Assembly (NCBI GenBank): GCA_965198185.1
Contig: CBDAOU010000002.1
Coordinates: forward strand, 62,001-126,000
Direction: 5' to 3'
DNA from: JAJECS01 sp965198185
GTDB lineage: Bacteria; Chloroflexota; UBA11872
DNA length: 64,000 nt
Every line of letters starts with the position of its first letter. Position 1 is the stretch's first letter. Shown piece after piece: positions 18,076-27,062 of the stretch. Under the pieces are notes generated by a model. It saw only the letters and a program-made list of their open reading frames with translations. It was not told the origin of the DNA and made no database searches. The position numbers and the translations under genes are program-made.

Positions 18076-18339
18076 ATGAACCAACTCACTGTCCGGGGCC
18101 TTGACGACGAGTTAGCCGCCGCCGTGCGCCGCCTCGCCAAGCGCGAGGGGATCTCTCTGAATCAAGCCGCGCTGAAGTTGCTTCGCAAGGGTGCGGGCCT
18201 TACGGGCGGTGCTGGCGGCGCGGGCACCGTTGGAGATTCCCTGGATCATCTGATAGGGACTTGGACTGCGGCCGAAGCGGCTCAGATGGACGCCGCGCTG
18301 CGGGACTTTGACGCCATCGACGGACCGGTCTGGAAATGA
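18076..18339 (+). CDS. Ribbon-helix-helix (VapB-like) antitoxin
   Basis: The 87-residue product starts MNQLTVRGLDDELAAAVRRL followed by AKREGISLNQAALKLLRKGA, the short strand plus two helices of FitA/VapB-type ribbon-helix-helix antitoxins that bind DNA as dimers. The C-terminal tail (WTAAEAAQMDAALRDFDAID) is the toxin-binding type, ending DGPVWK. ATG 18076 places the strand at the N-terminus; an upstream in-frame start would add 12 residues. Its stop overlaps an ATG by four bases, as in intact vapBC operons, but only a 20-codon stub follows. Confidence 0.82.
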   Translation: MNQLTVRGLDDELAAAVRRLAKREGISLNQAALKLLRKGAGLTGGAGGAGTVGDSLDHLIGTWTAAEAAQMDAALRDFDAIDGPVWK

Positions 18340-18398
18340 GAGTCCTGCTGGGCGCCCGAGTGTGGAGCGCAGTGGCCTCGGTGCTTGAGTCCGCCTAG
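18336..18398 (+). pseudogene. Stub of a VapC-like PIN toxin gene
   Basis: A 20-codon ORF (MRVLLGARVWSAVASVLESA) starts within the antitoxin stop in an ATGA overlap. Intact PIN toxins commonly begin MRVLLDTNV or similar. The catalytic Asp would be at the Gly in LLGA, and the rest of the roughly 130-residue toxin is missing. A deletion probably fused the first codons to downstream sequence. The alternative is that this is chance coding sequence. Confidence 0.5.
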
Positions 18399-19192
18399 CC
18401 CGGCCCGGCGTCTGTAATCCGCGCCGAGGCCAGCAGCTCCTTGCCACGCGCTGAGGCCTGCTCGAATTCGGCGCGAGTCATCTCGACGTAGTGGCCGGAG
18501 TAGTACCAGGGGCGCGTGTAGACCAGGCACAGCTCCGGGCGCGCGTGGTCGGACCGGTTGGGCGTACCGCGGTGCAGCGGCCGCGGGTCCTGCATCCAGA
18601 CCGAGCCCTTCTTCAGGTTCAGCCGCCTGGGCCTGAAGTCTCCCGCCTCGAGCACGTCGTTGTAGCAGCCTTGCAGGCTGGGGTCGGCCAGGTACTGCGT
18701 GCCCGGCAGGATCTCGAAGCTGCCGTTCTCCTCGAAGGTGTCGACCAGCGGGATCTTGGCGCTCACGGTGTCGCAGGTCTGGATGCCGATGTGCGGCGTC
18801 GTCAGCGCCATGTCGCGATGCCAACGCTGATAGGTGCTGTCGGGGTAGGGGTTGTTCGACGTGTAGCCCGTGAACTGGTAGTCCGACGCGCCCCAGTAGC
18901 GATCCATGAACGCCAGCAGCGCGGGATGCTCGTAGATCGCGGGGTCGGAAAAAGGCACTTGCCAGGGCAGGTCGACCGTGTAGCGGTTCGGATACCCCAG
19001 GCGTCCGCGGCCGGTGGCCAGGTCCCCGGAAAGCTCCCGCGAGTTGCGCGCGCGCACGGCTTCCAGCAGGGGCATGAACGCCGCGTGGAGCGCATCGACC
19101 AGCTCAACCGGAAGCGCATTCTCGAAGATGGTGAACCCGTTGATCCGGTATTCGGCAACGCGCAGGTCCAGGTCGTCATTCGGTGCGTTCAT
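18395..19192 (-). CDS. Phytanoyl-CoA dioxygenase-like (PhyH) oxygenase
   Basis: This 265-residue Fe(II)/2-oxoglutarate-dependent oxygenase of the PhyH family starts with RVAEYRINGFTIFENALP, the usual opening. The iron ligands are His and Asp in QRWHRDMAL (about residue 123) and a distal His in PLHRGTPNRSDHARP (about 207), with Arg nearby for 2-oxoglutarate. PhyH relatives in marine bacteria hydroxylate diverse small molecules, so the substrate is open. It converges on the antitoxin/toxin stub and is not closely similar to the longer PhyH pair at 54790 and 56529. Confidence 0.9.
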   Translation of the reverse strand: MNAPNDDLDLRVAEYRINGFTIFENALPVELVDALHAAFMPLLEAVRARNSRELSGDLATGRGRLGYPNRYTVDLPWQVPFSDPAIYEHPALLAFMDRYWGASDYQFTGYTSNNPYPDSTYQRWHRDMALTTPHIGIQTCDTVSAKIPLVDTFEENGSFEILPGTQYLADPSLQGCYNDVLEAGDFRPRRLNLKKGSVWMQDPRPLHRGTPNRSDHARPELCLVYTRPWYYSGHYVEMTRAEFEQASARGKELLASARITDAGPG

Positions 19193-19242
19193 GGTGCGGC
19201 CCGATCGCTCATGCCGGATGCGGCGAGCTTAGCGCGCGGCGG

Positions 19243-20028
19243 TTACGTGGGGTCCGGCACCTCGAAGAGGAAGCCCTCGATCTCGATGTTGAGCCCGGTC
19301 GTGTCGGGCGGCACGTCGAAGACGACGCTCACATTTGCTTCTTTGCCGGCGGGCAGACTTTCCACCAGATAGAGCGGGCGGCCTCGTTCGATGTCGGGCA
19401 CCATGCCCGTAAGCGCGTTTGTCCCCAGGTTGCTCACGGCAATCTCGTCGCCGTCGGCGGTAAGGAGGACGATGTTGGCCTTTGCAAGCGTGATAAACGC
19501 CGACGACCCATTCTTGAAGTGGATGTTCACGAGCTTGAAGACGCCGTGCTTTGGCTTGAACGGCGAGCCGGTGAACTGCTTCAACTCGGCCAGGTTGGCC
19601 ACCCCAACCAATGTGACTTCGAACCCCGTGGCGTCGACCTGGGTGTCGCCGGCCGTCGGCAAGCCGCTGCGTGAGACCGCCGCCTGCTGCTCGACCTCGA
19701 CCCGCGCCTGCGCTCGCACCTCCGCATAGATAGCCACGGTTGGAGTGGCCCCGGGCGTGGCCGCGTCCGCGGTTTCGGTGGGCTGGGAGCGCGGCGTTTC
19801 CGCGGCCGGTGTGGCCGGACGGGCGGTAAGCGCCGCAGCCGGTGAGCGAGCGGCGGCCTGGGCGGCGACCGTCGGCGCGGGCGTAGCATCCGCCCCGTCC
19901 GCCGCCTCGTCGCCTGGACCTTGCGCGAGCAGTATGACGGCGACCACGATTACGATCGCCCCGATAGTCGCCGTGAATGCCAACCAGGCCTTCGGAACCT
20001 TGCGGACGTATTGAACGATCGTGCCCAC
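19243..20028 (-). CDS. Membrane-anchored DUF4352-like protein
   Basis: The 261-residue product has a short N-terminus (VGTIVQYVRKVPKAW), one membrane span (FTATIGAIVIVVAVILLAQ), a low-complexity Ala/Thr/Pro stretch of about 80 residues, and a C-terminal beta-sandwich-like domain. The domain carries VFKLVNIHFKNGSSAFITLAK, LTADGDEIAVSN and ANVSVVFDVPPD, which fits DUF4352/telomeric-repeat-factor-like extracytoplasmic domains of unknown function. GTG 20028 is chosen because AGAGGAG precedes it by eight bases; a longer reading adds about 33 basic residues. It is divergent from mgdA across about 260 bases that must hold both promoters. Confidence 0.75.
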   Translation of the reverse strand: MGTIVQYVRKVPKAWLAFTATIGAIVIVVAVILLAQGPGDEAADGADATPAPTVAAQAAARSPAAALTARPATPAAETPRSQPTETADAATPGATPTVAIYAEVRAQARVEVEQQAAVSRSGLPTAGDTQVDATGFEVTLVGVANLAELKQFTGSPFKPKHGVFKLVNIHFKNGSSAFITLAKANIVLLTADGDEIAVSNLGTNALTGMVPDIERGRPLYLVESLPAGKEANVSVVFDVPPDTTGLNIEIEGFLFEVPDPT

Positions 20029-20291
20029 GGTCTGGACTCCTCTTCCCGCGCCCCACCTCGAGTGCCTGGCAACGGTCAACGCACTACGCGAACGAGCCGC
20101 CATGCGCCGGACGTGGCTGCTCATCACCGGGCCGGTCCCTGATTATGCCTGTCGGCGCCGCCACACGGGCCGCGCGATATCATCGGGCGCCCTCAGCAAG
20201 ATGCGGCTTTGGCCCGGTTGCGGCTAGCTGCCGTGTCTTCAGCGCGAATTGATGGGCGGTTCCCCGTCGCACCATACAGCGTCGTTTAGCC

Positions 20292-21533
20292 ATGCCGCTT
20301 GGCTTGCTGAAACACGGACTGCGACCGCGCCGCCCGCCTGACCGTTTCCTGCCGCCGCGCCCGGAGCTGAGGCCCGCCTACGACACCGTGATCATCGGCG
20401 GCGGCGGTCACGGGCTTGCCGCGGCGTACTACCTGGCCACGGACCACGGGATCACCGACGTTGCCGTGCTCGACAAGGGCTATCTCGGCGGCGGCAACAC
20501 GGGACGCAACACCGCCATCGTGCGGGCCAACTACCTCACCGCGGAGGGTGTGCAGTTCTACGCCGAGTCGCTGGATCTCTGGCGCGGGCTGAGCAACGAG
20601 CTGGACTTCAACCTGCAGTACTCCGAGCGCGGCCATCTGACGCTGGCCCACGCCGATTCCGCCATCCGGACCATGCGCTGGCGCGCCGAGGTGAACAAGC
20701 ACCTGGGCGTCGATTCCGAGCTGATCTTCCCCGACGAAATCGCCAGGCTTGCGCCCGGCCTCGATCTGTCCGCCAACGTGCGGCACCCGGTGCTCGCGGC
20801 GCTCTACCACCCGCCCGGCGCCACCGCCCGGCACGACGCGGTCGTGTGGGCCTACGCCGCGCGCGCCGCCGCGCGCGGCGTTGAGCTGCATTCCGACACC
20901 GAAGTCACCGGACTTCAGGTCGAAAGCGGTCGCGTTACCGGCGTGCAAACGTCGCGCGGCACGGTCCGCTGCAACCGCGTGCTCCAGGCGGTGGCCGGGC
21001 AAAGCTCGCTGGTCGCGGGCATGGCCGGAATTCGCTTGCCGATCCATACCGTGCCGTTGCAGGCCTGCGTGTCGCTGCCGCTCAAGCCGTGGCTCGATCC
21101 CATCGTGGTCTCGGGAAGTCTGCACGTCTATATATGGCAATCGGCCCGGGGAGAAGTGGTCATCGGCGGCGCCACCGATCCCTACGGGCTCTACGCCAAC
21201 CGCTCAACGCTCGAATTTGCCGAAGGCACGCTGCTGCCGGTGCTCGAGCTGTTTCCGTTTCTGGCCAACGTCAAGATGCTGCGCCAGTGGGCCGGTATGT
21301 GCGACATGACGCCCGATTTCAGCCCGGTGATGGGCGTCACCCCGGTCGAGAACCTCTATATCGATGCCGGCTGGGGCACCTGGGGCTTCAAGGCCACGCC
21401 GGTCTGCGGCAAGCGCATGGCGGAGCTCGTCGCCACCGGACGCACGCCGGACCTCTTGCAGCCGTTTCGGCTCAGCCGCTTCGCCGAATTCGACCAGGTG
21501 GGCGAAAAGGGCGCGGCGGCGGTGGGCCACTAG
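20292..21533 (+). CDS. mgdA: N-methylglutamate dehydrogenase subunit A / SoxB-like FAD oxidoreductase
   Basis: The 413-residue protein matches the beta subunit of heterotetrameric sarcosine oxidases: a D-amino-acid-oxidase-type fold with dinucleotide motif VIIGGGGHGLAAAYYLA near residue 33, YLGGGNTGRNTAIVRANYL, and C-terminal MCDMTPDFSPVMGVTPVENLYIDAGWGTWGFKATP. The subunit oxidatively removes the N-methyl group of a secondary amino acid. It heads a co-directional run of eight genes ordered soxB-soxD-soxA-soxG, glxB-C-D and a glutamine synthetase-like gene. That order matches mgdABCD-mgsABC-gmaS of the N-methylglutamate pathway, so N-methylglutamate is the preferred substrate. Sarcosine remains an alternative. 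Confidence 0.82.
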   Translation: MPLGLLKHGLRPRRPPDRFLPPRPELRPAYDTVIIGGGGHGLAAAYYLATDHGITDVAVLDKGYLGGGNTGRNTAIVRANYLTAEGVQFYAESLDLWRGLSNELDFNLQYSERGHLTLAHADSAIRTMRWRAEVNKHLGVDSELIFPDEIARLAPGLDLSANVRHPVLAALYHPPGATARHDAVVWAYAARAAARGVELHSDTEVTGLQVESGRVTGVQTSRGTVRCNRVLQAVAGQSSLVAGMAGIRLPIHTVPLQACVSLPLKPWLDPIVVSGSLHVYIWQSARGEVVIGGATDPYGLYANRSTLEFAEGTLLPVLELFPFLANVKMLRQWAGMCDMTPDFSPVMGVTPVENLYIDAGWGTWGFKATPVCGKRMAELVATGRTPDLLQPFRLSRFAEFDQVGEKGAAAVGH

Positions 21534-21541
21534 GTGATCGC

Positions 21542-21826
21542 GTGAAAATCATGCCGTGCCCGCTCAACGGGCCGCGAAACATCCAGGAATTCACGTGCGG
21601 TGGCGAGGTCGTCATGCCGCCCGATCCGGCAAGCGCCGACACGGAGGCCTGGGCCGACTACCTCTTCATGCACGACAACGCGGCCGGCGTGGTGCGGGAG
21701 TGGTGGTATCACGTTCCCACGAGCTTCTGGTTCATCGCGGACCGCGACACGGTCTCTGATGAGATCGTGCGCACGTTCCTGCCGCGCGAGCTGTTCGGCG
21801 CCGACGCGCGTCCGGACCAACCGTGA
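21542..21826 (+). CDS. mgdB: N-methylglutamate dehydrogenase subunit B / SoxD-like
   Basis: The 94-residue small subunit starts at GTG eight bases after mgdA. Features match SoxD: MPCPLNGPRNIQEFTCGGEV at the N-terminus and AWADYLFMHDN, REWWYHVPTSFWF and AERDT-like IADRDT further on. It carries the proteobacterial-type single Cys (CPLNG) in place of the CxxC zinc site of the Corynebacterium enzyme. Its stop overlaps the next start as TGATG, implying coupled translation. It is a structural subunit of the membrane-free amine dehydrogenase complex. Confidence 0.85.
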   Translation: MKIMPCPLNGPRNIQEFTCGGEVVMPPDPASADTEAWADYLFMHDNAAGVVREWWYHVPTSFWFIADRDTVSDEIVRTFLPRELFGADARPDQP

Positions 21827-24723
21827 TGCGGGATCGTCTTCCGGCGCCGGCCGGCAGTCGGATCGATCGTTCCAAAGAGATCGCTTTCGAGTTCGAGGGA
21901 CGCGCCTACAACGGCTACGCCGGCGACACCATCGCCAGCGCGCTGGCCGCCCATGGCGTGTGGTGCCTGTCGCGTTCGTTCAAGCTGCATCGTCCGCGAG
22001 GATCGTTTGGGTTCGCGGGTGACGAGGCCGGGTCCTTGGTGCAGCTCGAGACCGAGCCAAACGTCCACGCCGACACGCGCGCGATCGGGCCGGGCATGCG
22101 GGTGCAGGCCCAGAACACCGTCGGCGGCCTCGAGAGGGACTGGGCGGCGCTGCTGGAGCACTTCGAGCGCTTCTTGCCCGTCGGGTTCTACTACAAGGCC
22201 TTCTACAAGCCGCGCGGCGTCTGGAACTGGTGGGAAAAGATCATCCGCCGCACAGCCGGCCTCGGTCGGATTGACCGGACGTGGACGCCTGAGTACTTCG
22301 ACAAGGCCTACGGCAACTGCGATGTCGCGGTCATTGGCGGCGGGGCGGCCGGCCTGGCCGCGGCCGCGGCGTGCGGCGCCCAGGGGCTGGACGTGCTGCT
22401 CGTCGAGCGTGAGCCGGAGATAGGCGGATGGCTCACCTACGGCCGACTGGAATCCGGCGACAGCACCCTTGAAGAACTGCGCGCACACATCGAAGACCTG
22501 CCATCGGTGGGCGTAATGACCTCCGCGACCTGCACCGGCTGGTACGCCGACAACTGGCTCGCGGTGACGCAGGGCAACCGCCTGCACAAGGTCCGCGCGA
22601 AGAGCGTCATCGTCGGCACCGGCGGCACGAGCCAGCCGGCCGTGTTTCGCAACAACGACCTGCCGGGCATCGTGTCGGCTTCGGCGGCGCAACGCCTGAT
22701 CCGGCACTACGGGGTGCGACCGGGCCTGCGCGCCGTGGTGCTGACGGCGGGCGATGCGGGCTATGCGGCGGCGCTCGATCTGGCCGACAACGGAACCGAC
22801 GTTGCCGCCGTGATCGACTGCCGCCTGGACCCGGCGGTGGGCCCGATGGCGTCTGAAGCTGAAGCGCGCGGGCATCGGATTCTGTCCGGCCACACCGTGC
22901 GCGAGGCCTGGCGCGCTTCGCAGCGCCTGCAAATCGGCGGGGTGCTGGTGACACGCGTCACCGGGCCCGGCTCATGCGCCGCCGACGGCGAAGCGCTCGA
23001 CTGCGATCTGCTGCTTGTCGCCGTGGGAGCGGCGCCCGCCGGAGGTCTGCTGGCCCAGGCCGGCGCCAAGTTTCGGCCTAGCGAGCGCGAAGCCGTGCCG
23101 CGCCTCGCATCGCTGCCGGCTCACGCATTCGCCGCTGGTGCCGTTGCCGGTGCGGCGACGGTCGAACAAGCCCTGGCGCAGGGTCAGCAGGTCGGGCTGG
23201 CGGCCGCGGCAGCTGTGTCCGGCGAAACTGCCGCGATGCACCTGATCCCCGACAACCCCAGTTCCAACGGCTCTGCCCCCTCCTGGCCGGTGTTTCCGCA
23301 CCCGGACGGCCACGAATTCGTCGACTTCGACGAGGACGTGACCGTGCGCGAGATCGAGGACGCGCTGGCGGAGGGCTACGAGGACATCGAGCTGCTCAAG
23401 CGCTATTCAACCGTGGGCATGGGCCCGAGCCAGGGCCGGCTGTCCGCCATTGCGACCGCCGCCGTGACGGCAGCGGCTCGCGACACCACCTCCGCTGAAG
23501 TCGGCGCCACCACCAACCGGCCGCCGGCCTTCCCCACGCGATTTGGTCTGTTCGCCGGCCGCGGATTTCAGCCCGTGCGGCACACGCCGATGCACGGCTG
23601 GCACGTCGACGCGGGCGCCCAAATGATGACCGCCGGCGTCTGGATGCGTCCCGCCTACTACGGACGTCCCGACGAGCGCGCCGATGCGATCGCCGACGAG
23701 GTCTTGGCGGTGCGCCGCGCCGTGGGCCTGATCGATGTCTCCACGCTCGGCGGATTCGACATTCGCGGGCCGGACGCGGCGGAGTTCCTCGAACGAGCCT
23801 ATACGCCGTCCTTCCGCCGCCTGCGGATGGGTCGCACTCGCTATGCGCTGCTGACCGACGAGCAAGGCGTCGTCGTGGACGACGGCGTGGCGGCCCGGCT
23901 GGCGCGCGATCACTTTTACGTCACGGCCAGCACGTCCGGTGCGGAGCAGCTCTATCCCCTGCTGCTCTGGTATCAGGCGCAATGGCAGCTCGACGTCGAT
24001 ATCGCCGACGTCACCTCGGCCTACGGCTCGATAAACATCGCCGGACCCATGGCCCGCCGCGTGCTGGCGAGCCTGGGAACGGACATCGACCTCTCGCCCG
24101 AGGCTTGTCCCTATCTCGCCGCGCGCACGGGCACGCTGGCGGGCGTGGACGTGCGCCTCCTGCGGATTGGCTTCGTGGGCGAGTTGGGCTATGAAATCCA
24201 CGCACCCACGTCCCAGAGCCTGGGGCTATGGGAGGCGCTGGTTGACGCCGGCAATGAGTACGGCATCCGCCCGTTCGGCGTGGAGGCTCAGCGGGTGCTG
24301 CGGCTCGAAAAGGGCCACGTGATCGTCACCCAGGACACCGACGGGCTCACCCATCCGCACGAGGTCGGACTCGGTTGGGCGCTCGGCCGCCGCAAGCCCT
24401 TTTTCGTCGGCAAGCGCTCGATCGAAATCCTGCGTGAGAATGGGCTCACGCGGCGGCTTGTCGGCTATGCGGTGCCCGACCGTGGCGTCGCAGTTCCGGA
24501 TGAAGGCCACCTCGTCGTGCGGGCGGGCGAGATCACCGGCCGCGTCACGTCGTCGGCATGGTCGCCGGTCCTAGATCAAGCCATCGGGCTGGCCTACGTG
24601 GCGCCCGATCAGGCCGACGTCGGGAGCACGATCACCATCAAGGGAGCGCGGGGCCGGCTGATTCAGGCTGAGGTCGTGCGGCTGCCGTTCTACGACCCCG
24701 AAAACCTCCGGCAGGCGATGTAG
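21826..24723 (+). CDS. mgdC: N-methylglutamate dehydrogenase subunit C / SoxA-like
   Basis: The 965-residue alpha subunit has the full SoxA layout. An N-terminal ferredoxin-like domain carries the RSFKLHRPRG hallmark (about residues 47-56). A pyridine-nucleotide disulfide oxidoreductase domain has the Rossmann motif VIGGGAAGLAAA near 170. A C-terminal aminomethyltransferase (GcvT-like) domain runs from about 590 to the end, with LIDVSTLGGFDIRGPDA, GELGYEIHAPT and FGVEAQRVLRLEKGH. The GcvT-like domain transfers the released C1 unit to tetrahydrofolate. The length is normal for the family. The ATG at 21826 overlaps the mgdB stop; a GTG one codon earlier is possible. Confidence 0.87.
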   Translation: MRDRLPAPAGSRIDRSKEIAFEFEGRAYNGYAGDTIASALAAHGVWCLSRSFKLHRPRGSFGFAGDEAGSLVQLETEPNVHADTRAIGPGMRVQAQNTVGGLERDWAALLEHFERFLPVGFYYKAFYKPRGVWNWWEKIIRRTAGLGRIDRTWTPEYFDKAYGNCDVAVIGGGAAGLAAAAACGAQGLDVLLVEREPEIGGWLTYGRLESGDSTLEELRAHIEDLPSVGVMTSATCTGWYADNWLAVTQGNRLHKVRAKSVIVGTGGTSQPAVFRNNDLPGIVSASAAQRLIRHYGVRPGLRAVVLTAGDAGYAAALDLADNGTDVAAVIDCRLDPAVGPMASEAEARGHRILSGHTVREAWRASQRLQIGGVLVTRVTGPGSCAADGEALDCDLLLVAVGAAPAGGLLAQAGAKFRPSEREAVPRLASLPAHAFAAGAVAGAATVEQALAQGQQVGLAAAAAVSGETAAMHLIPDNPSSNGSAPSWPVFPHPDGHEFVDFDEDVTVREIEDALAEGYEDIELLKRYSTVGMGPSQGRLSAIATAAVTAAARDTTSAEVGATTNRPPAFPTRFGLFAGRGFQPVRHTPMHGWHVDAGAQMMTAGVWMRPAYYGRPDERADAIADEVLAVRRAVGLIDVSTLGGFDIRGPDAAEFLERAYTPSFRRLRMGRTRYALLTDEQGVVVDDGVAARLARDHFYVTASTSGAEQLYPLLLWYQAQWQLDVDIADVTSAYGSINIAGPMARRVLASLGTDIDLSPEACPYLAARTGTLAGVDVRLLRIGFVGELGYEIHAPTSQSLGLWEALVDAGNEYGIRPFGVEAQRVLRLEKGHVIVTQDTDGLTHPHEVGLGWALGRRKPFFVGKRSIEILRENGLTRRLVGYAVPDRGVAVPDEGHLVVRAGEITGRVTSSAWSPVLDQAIGLAYVAPDQADVGSTITIKGARGRLIQAEVVRLPFYDPENLRQAM

Positions 24724-24725
24724 CC

Positions 24726-25418
24726 GTGATCGCCCCACGCAGCCCGATCGATGACGCTCTGCGAGCCGCCGGAGGCTCGTTGGGTGGCCACAATGGCGTT
24801 ACCGCCGTCGTCGACTTTGGCGATCCCGATGCGGAAGCCGCCGCGGCTCGGCGGCTCGGTCTGGCCGATCTCTCGCCGCTGCCGCGCGTGGGATTCCGGG
24901 GGCCTGGCGCGCGGGAGTGGCTCGCGGCGCAAGGGATCGAATTGCCTGGCGAACCCAACCGCGCTCGCACTCAGCCGGACGGCGCGGTTGCGGTCACTCG
25001 CTCATGGACCGAGGTGTTGGTGCTGGGGGCAATTCAAGGCGCCGACAGCCTCTGCGCCCGCCTGGACGCGAAAGCCGAAGACGCCCATCGCGCTCGCGCC
25101 TGTCCGCTGCCGCGCTTTGACGGATTGTTCTGGTTCGCTCTCACGGGCGAGTCAGCCGTCGACTGCTTGGCCAAGGTGAGCGGCGTCGATGTGCGCGAGC
25201 CGGCATTCCCCGTCGGATCCGTCGCCCAGACCTCGCTCGCCCGCCTCAACGCGGTCATCGTGCGCGCCGACGCCGGAGCCACCCCGTTGTTCCACCTGCT
25301 CGGGGACAGCGCCTCGGCCGCGTACGCCTGGACGTCGCTGCTGGATGCGATGCAGGAGTTCGACGGCAGGCCCGTCGGCCTGCGCGCGCTGGACGCAATC
25401 GCCCGTGAATTCAAGTAG
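24726..25418 (+). CDS. mgdD: N-methylglutamate dehydrogenase subunit D / SoxG-like
   Basis: This 230-residue gamma subunit is the least conserved of the four. It begins MIAPRSPIDDALRAAGGS two bases after the mgdC stop. Features consistent with SoxG are LADLSPLPRVGFRGPGAREW, a GcvT-like short barrel, and the C-terminal stretch of beta strands with SVAQTSLARLNAVIVRAD. Identification rests largely on position after soxA and on overall length. Its Ala-rich composition makes a motif-only call weak. Confidence 0.78.
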   Translation: MIAPRSPIDDALRAAGGSLGGHNGVTAVVDFGDPDAEAAAARRLGLADLSPLPRVGFRGPGAREWLAAQGIELPGEPNRARTQPDGAVAVTRSWTEVLVLGAIQGADSLCARLDAKAEDAHRARACPLPRFDGLFWFALTGESAVDCLAKVSGVDVREPAFPVGSVAQTSLARLNAVIVRADAGATPLFHLLGDSASAAYAWTSLLDAMQEFDGRPVGLRALDAIAREFK

Positions 25419-25474
25419 CATCGCGGGTGGCGCGGCGGCCCATCTGGGCCAACCCTGATCCGGACCTTCGGCAC

Positions 25475-26374
25475 GTGTGCGGCATCGTCGGACTGTTCCT
25501 CAAACAGGAATCGCTTGAGCCCTCGCTGGGCGAGTGGCTCGAGCCCATGCTCGTGGCGATGGGTGAGCGCGGCCCCGACAGCGCCGGCTTTGCCATCTAT
25601 CACGATCCCGCCCCCGACGGCGCCCTCAAGCTCACGCTGCATCACCCCGACAACGGCTTCGACTGGGAGGCGGTTGCGGAGGGTCTGGGCACGGCCTTCG
25701 CCGGAGGCGTCGATCTGCGCGTGCGCGTGTCGCATGCCGTGATCGTGGTCAGCGCCTCCGAAGCCGAAGCACGCGCCTGGCTGGGGCGGCACCATCCGCA
25801 CGTGCGCATCACTAGCGTCGGCGCCGCAATTGAGATCTACAAGGAGAAGGGACTACCCGACGAGGTGGCCGGCAGCTACGCCATCGGCGCAATGACCGGA
25901 TCTCACGCCCTGGGCCATACCCGCATGGCCACGGAGAGCGCCGTGACCACCGAGCATTCGCACCCCTTCTCGACGGGGCGCGACCTGTGCCTGGTGCACA
26001 ACGGCTCGCTCTCGAATCACAACCGGCTGCGCAGCGAGCTCGAACGCAGCGGTATCGCGTTCCAGACCGACAACGACAGTGAAGTCGCCGCGGGCTACCT
26101 CACGCATCGCATGGCCGCCGGGGCCACGCTGGTTGAGGCGCTGGAATCGAGCCTGGCGGACCTCGACGGCTTCTTCACGTTTGCCGTCGGCACGCGCGAC
26201 GGCTTCGCCGTGCTCCGGGATGGTGTCGCGTGCAAGCCCGCGGTGTTGGCCGAGACCGACCAGTGGGTGGCGATGGCCTCCGAGTACCGCTCGATCGCGC
26301 ACTTGCCCGGCGCCTCCACCGCGCAGATCTGGGAGCCCGCGCCGGCGACCGTCTACGCCTGGGCGCGCGCCTGA
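25475..26374 (+). CDS. mgsA: N-methylglutamate synthase subunit A / class II glutamine amidotransferase (GlxB-like)
   Basis: The 299-residue protein is a class II glutamine amidotransferase. I chose GTG at 25475 because it puts Cys at position 2 (VCGIVGLFLK), which becomes the N-terminal nucleophile after Met removal; the longer ORF from 25427 would bury it. Further motifs are ERGPDSAGFAIY, GHTRMATESAVTTEHSHPF and LVHNGSLSNH, the Arg/Asn and oxyanion residues of the site. In the N-methylglutamate pathway this subunit acts with MgsB and MgsC on gamma-glutamylmethylamide. The mgsB start lies five bases downstream. Confidence 0.85.
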   Translation: MCGIVGLFLKQESLEPSLGEWLEPMLVAMGERGPDSAGFAIYHDPAPDGALKLTLHHPDNGFDWEAVAEGLGTAFAGGVDLRVRVSHAVIVVSASEAEARAWLGRHHPHVRITSVGAAIEIYKEKGLPDEVAGSYAIGAMTGSHALGHTRMATESAVTTEHSHPFSTGRDLCLVHNGSLSNHNRLRSELERSGIAFQTDNDSEVAAGYLTHRMAAGATLVEALESSLADLDGFFTFAVGTRDGFAVLRDGVACKPAVLAETDQWVAMASEYRSIAHLPGASTAQIWEPAPATVYAWARA

Positions 26375-26378
26375 CCGA

Positions 26379-27062
26379 ATGACCACCGTCGATCTCAACC
26401 GCGTCGACATCCGCGAGCTGAATCAACGCCTGCACGATCTGAACGGCGACGACGGGCGCACCCCGTGGCGCATCGTGGGGCCGGACGGACGTCACTCGAT
26501 TGCCGTCGGGCTCAACGTGCCGTTGACGGTGGGAATCGAAGGACACGTGGGCTACTACTGCGCCGGAATGAACCAGCTTGCGGACATCACCGTGAAGGGT
26601 CACGCCGGACCCGGCCTGGCCGAGAACATGATGTCCGGCTCGGTGCGCGTCACCGGGAACGCCAGCCAGGGAGCGGGCGCCTCGGCGCACGGAGGGCTCC
26701 TGGTCATCGAAGGCGACGCCAGCTCCCGCTGCGGTATCTCGCTCAAGGGCGGCGACATCGTCGTGGGCGGCTCCGTCGGCCACATGAGCGCGTTCATGGC
26801 GCAAGCGGGCCGCCTGGTCGTATGCGGCGATGCCGGCGCCGGACTCGGCGATTCGATCTACGAGGCCGAGCTCTATGTGCGCGGATCGGTCGGGGGCTTG
26901 GGCGCGGATTGCGTGGAGAAGGACATGACCGACGACCACCGCCGTCGCCTCGGCGAACTGCTGTGTCGCGCCGCGATTGACGCCGACGCCGGGGCCTTCC
27001 GACGCTACGGCTCGGCCCGCACGCTCTACAACTTCCACGTGGATCACGCGGGGGCCTATTGA
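26379..27062 (+). CDS. mgsB: N-methylglutamate synthase subunit B / GXGXG-domain protein (GlxC-like)
   Basis: The 227-residue protein consists of the right-handed beta-helix (GXGXG) domain found at the C-terminus of glutamate synthase large subunits. Repeated turns include GHAGPGLAENMMSG, GNASQGAGASAHGG, GDASSRCGISLKGG and GDAGAGLGDSIYEA. It is structural, holding the amidotransferase and FMN subunits in register for channelling. The ATG at 26379 starts four bases after the mgsA stop. Its stop overlaps the mgsC start (TGATG). Confidence 0.88.
   Translation: MTTVDLNRVDIRELNQRLHDLNGDDGRTPWRIVGPDGRHSIAVGLNVPLTVGIEGHVGYYCAGMNQLADITVKGHAGPGLAENMMSGSVRVTGNASQGAGASAHGGLLVIEGDASSRCGISLKGGDIVVGGSVGHMSAFMAQAGRLVVCGDAGAGLGDSIYEAELYVRGSVGGLGADCVEKDMTDDHRRRLGELLCRAAIDADAGAFRRYGSARTLYNFHVDHAGAY

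Noticed and set aside
20292..25418. Plain heterotetrameric sarcosine oxidase operon
   Set aside because: Not excluded, but the adjoining GlxB/C/D-like and GmaS-like genes in pathway order fit N-methylglutamate metabolism better.
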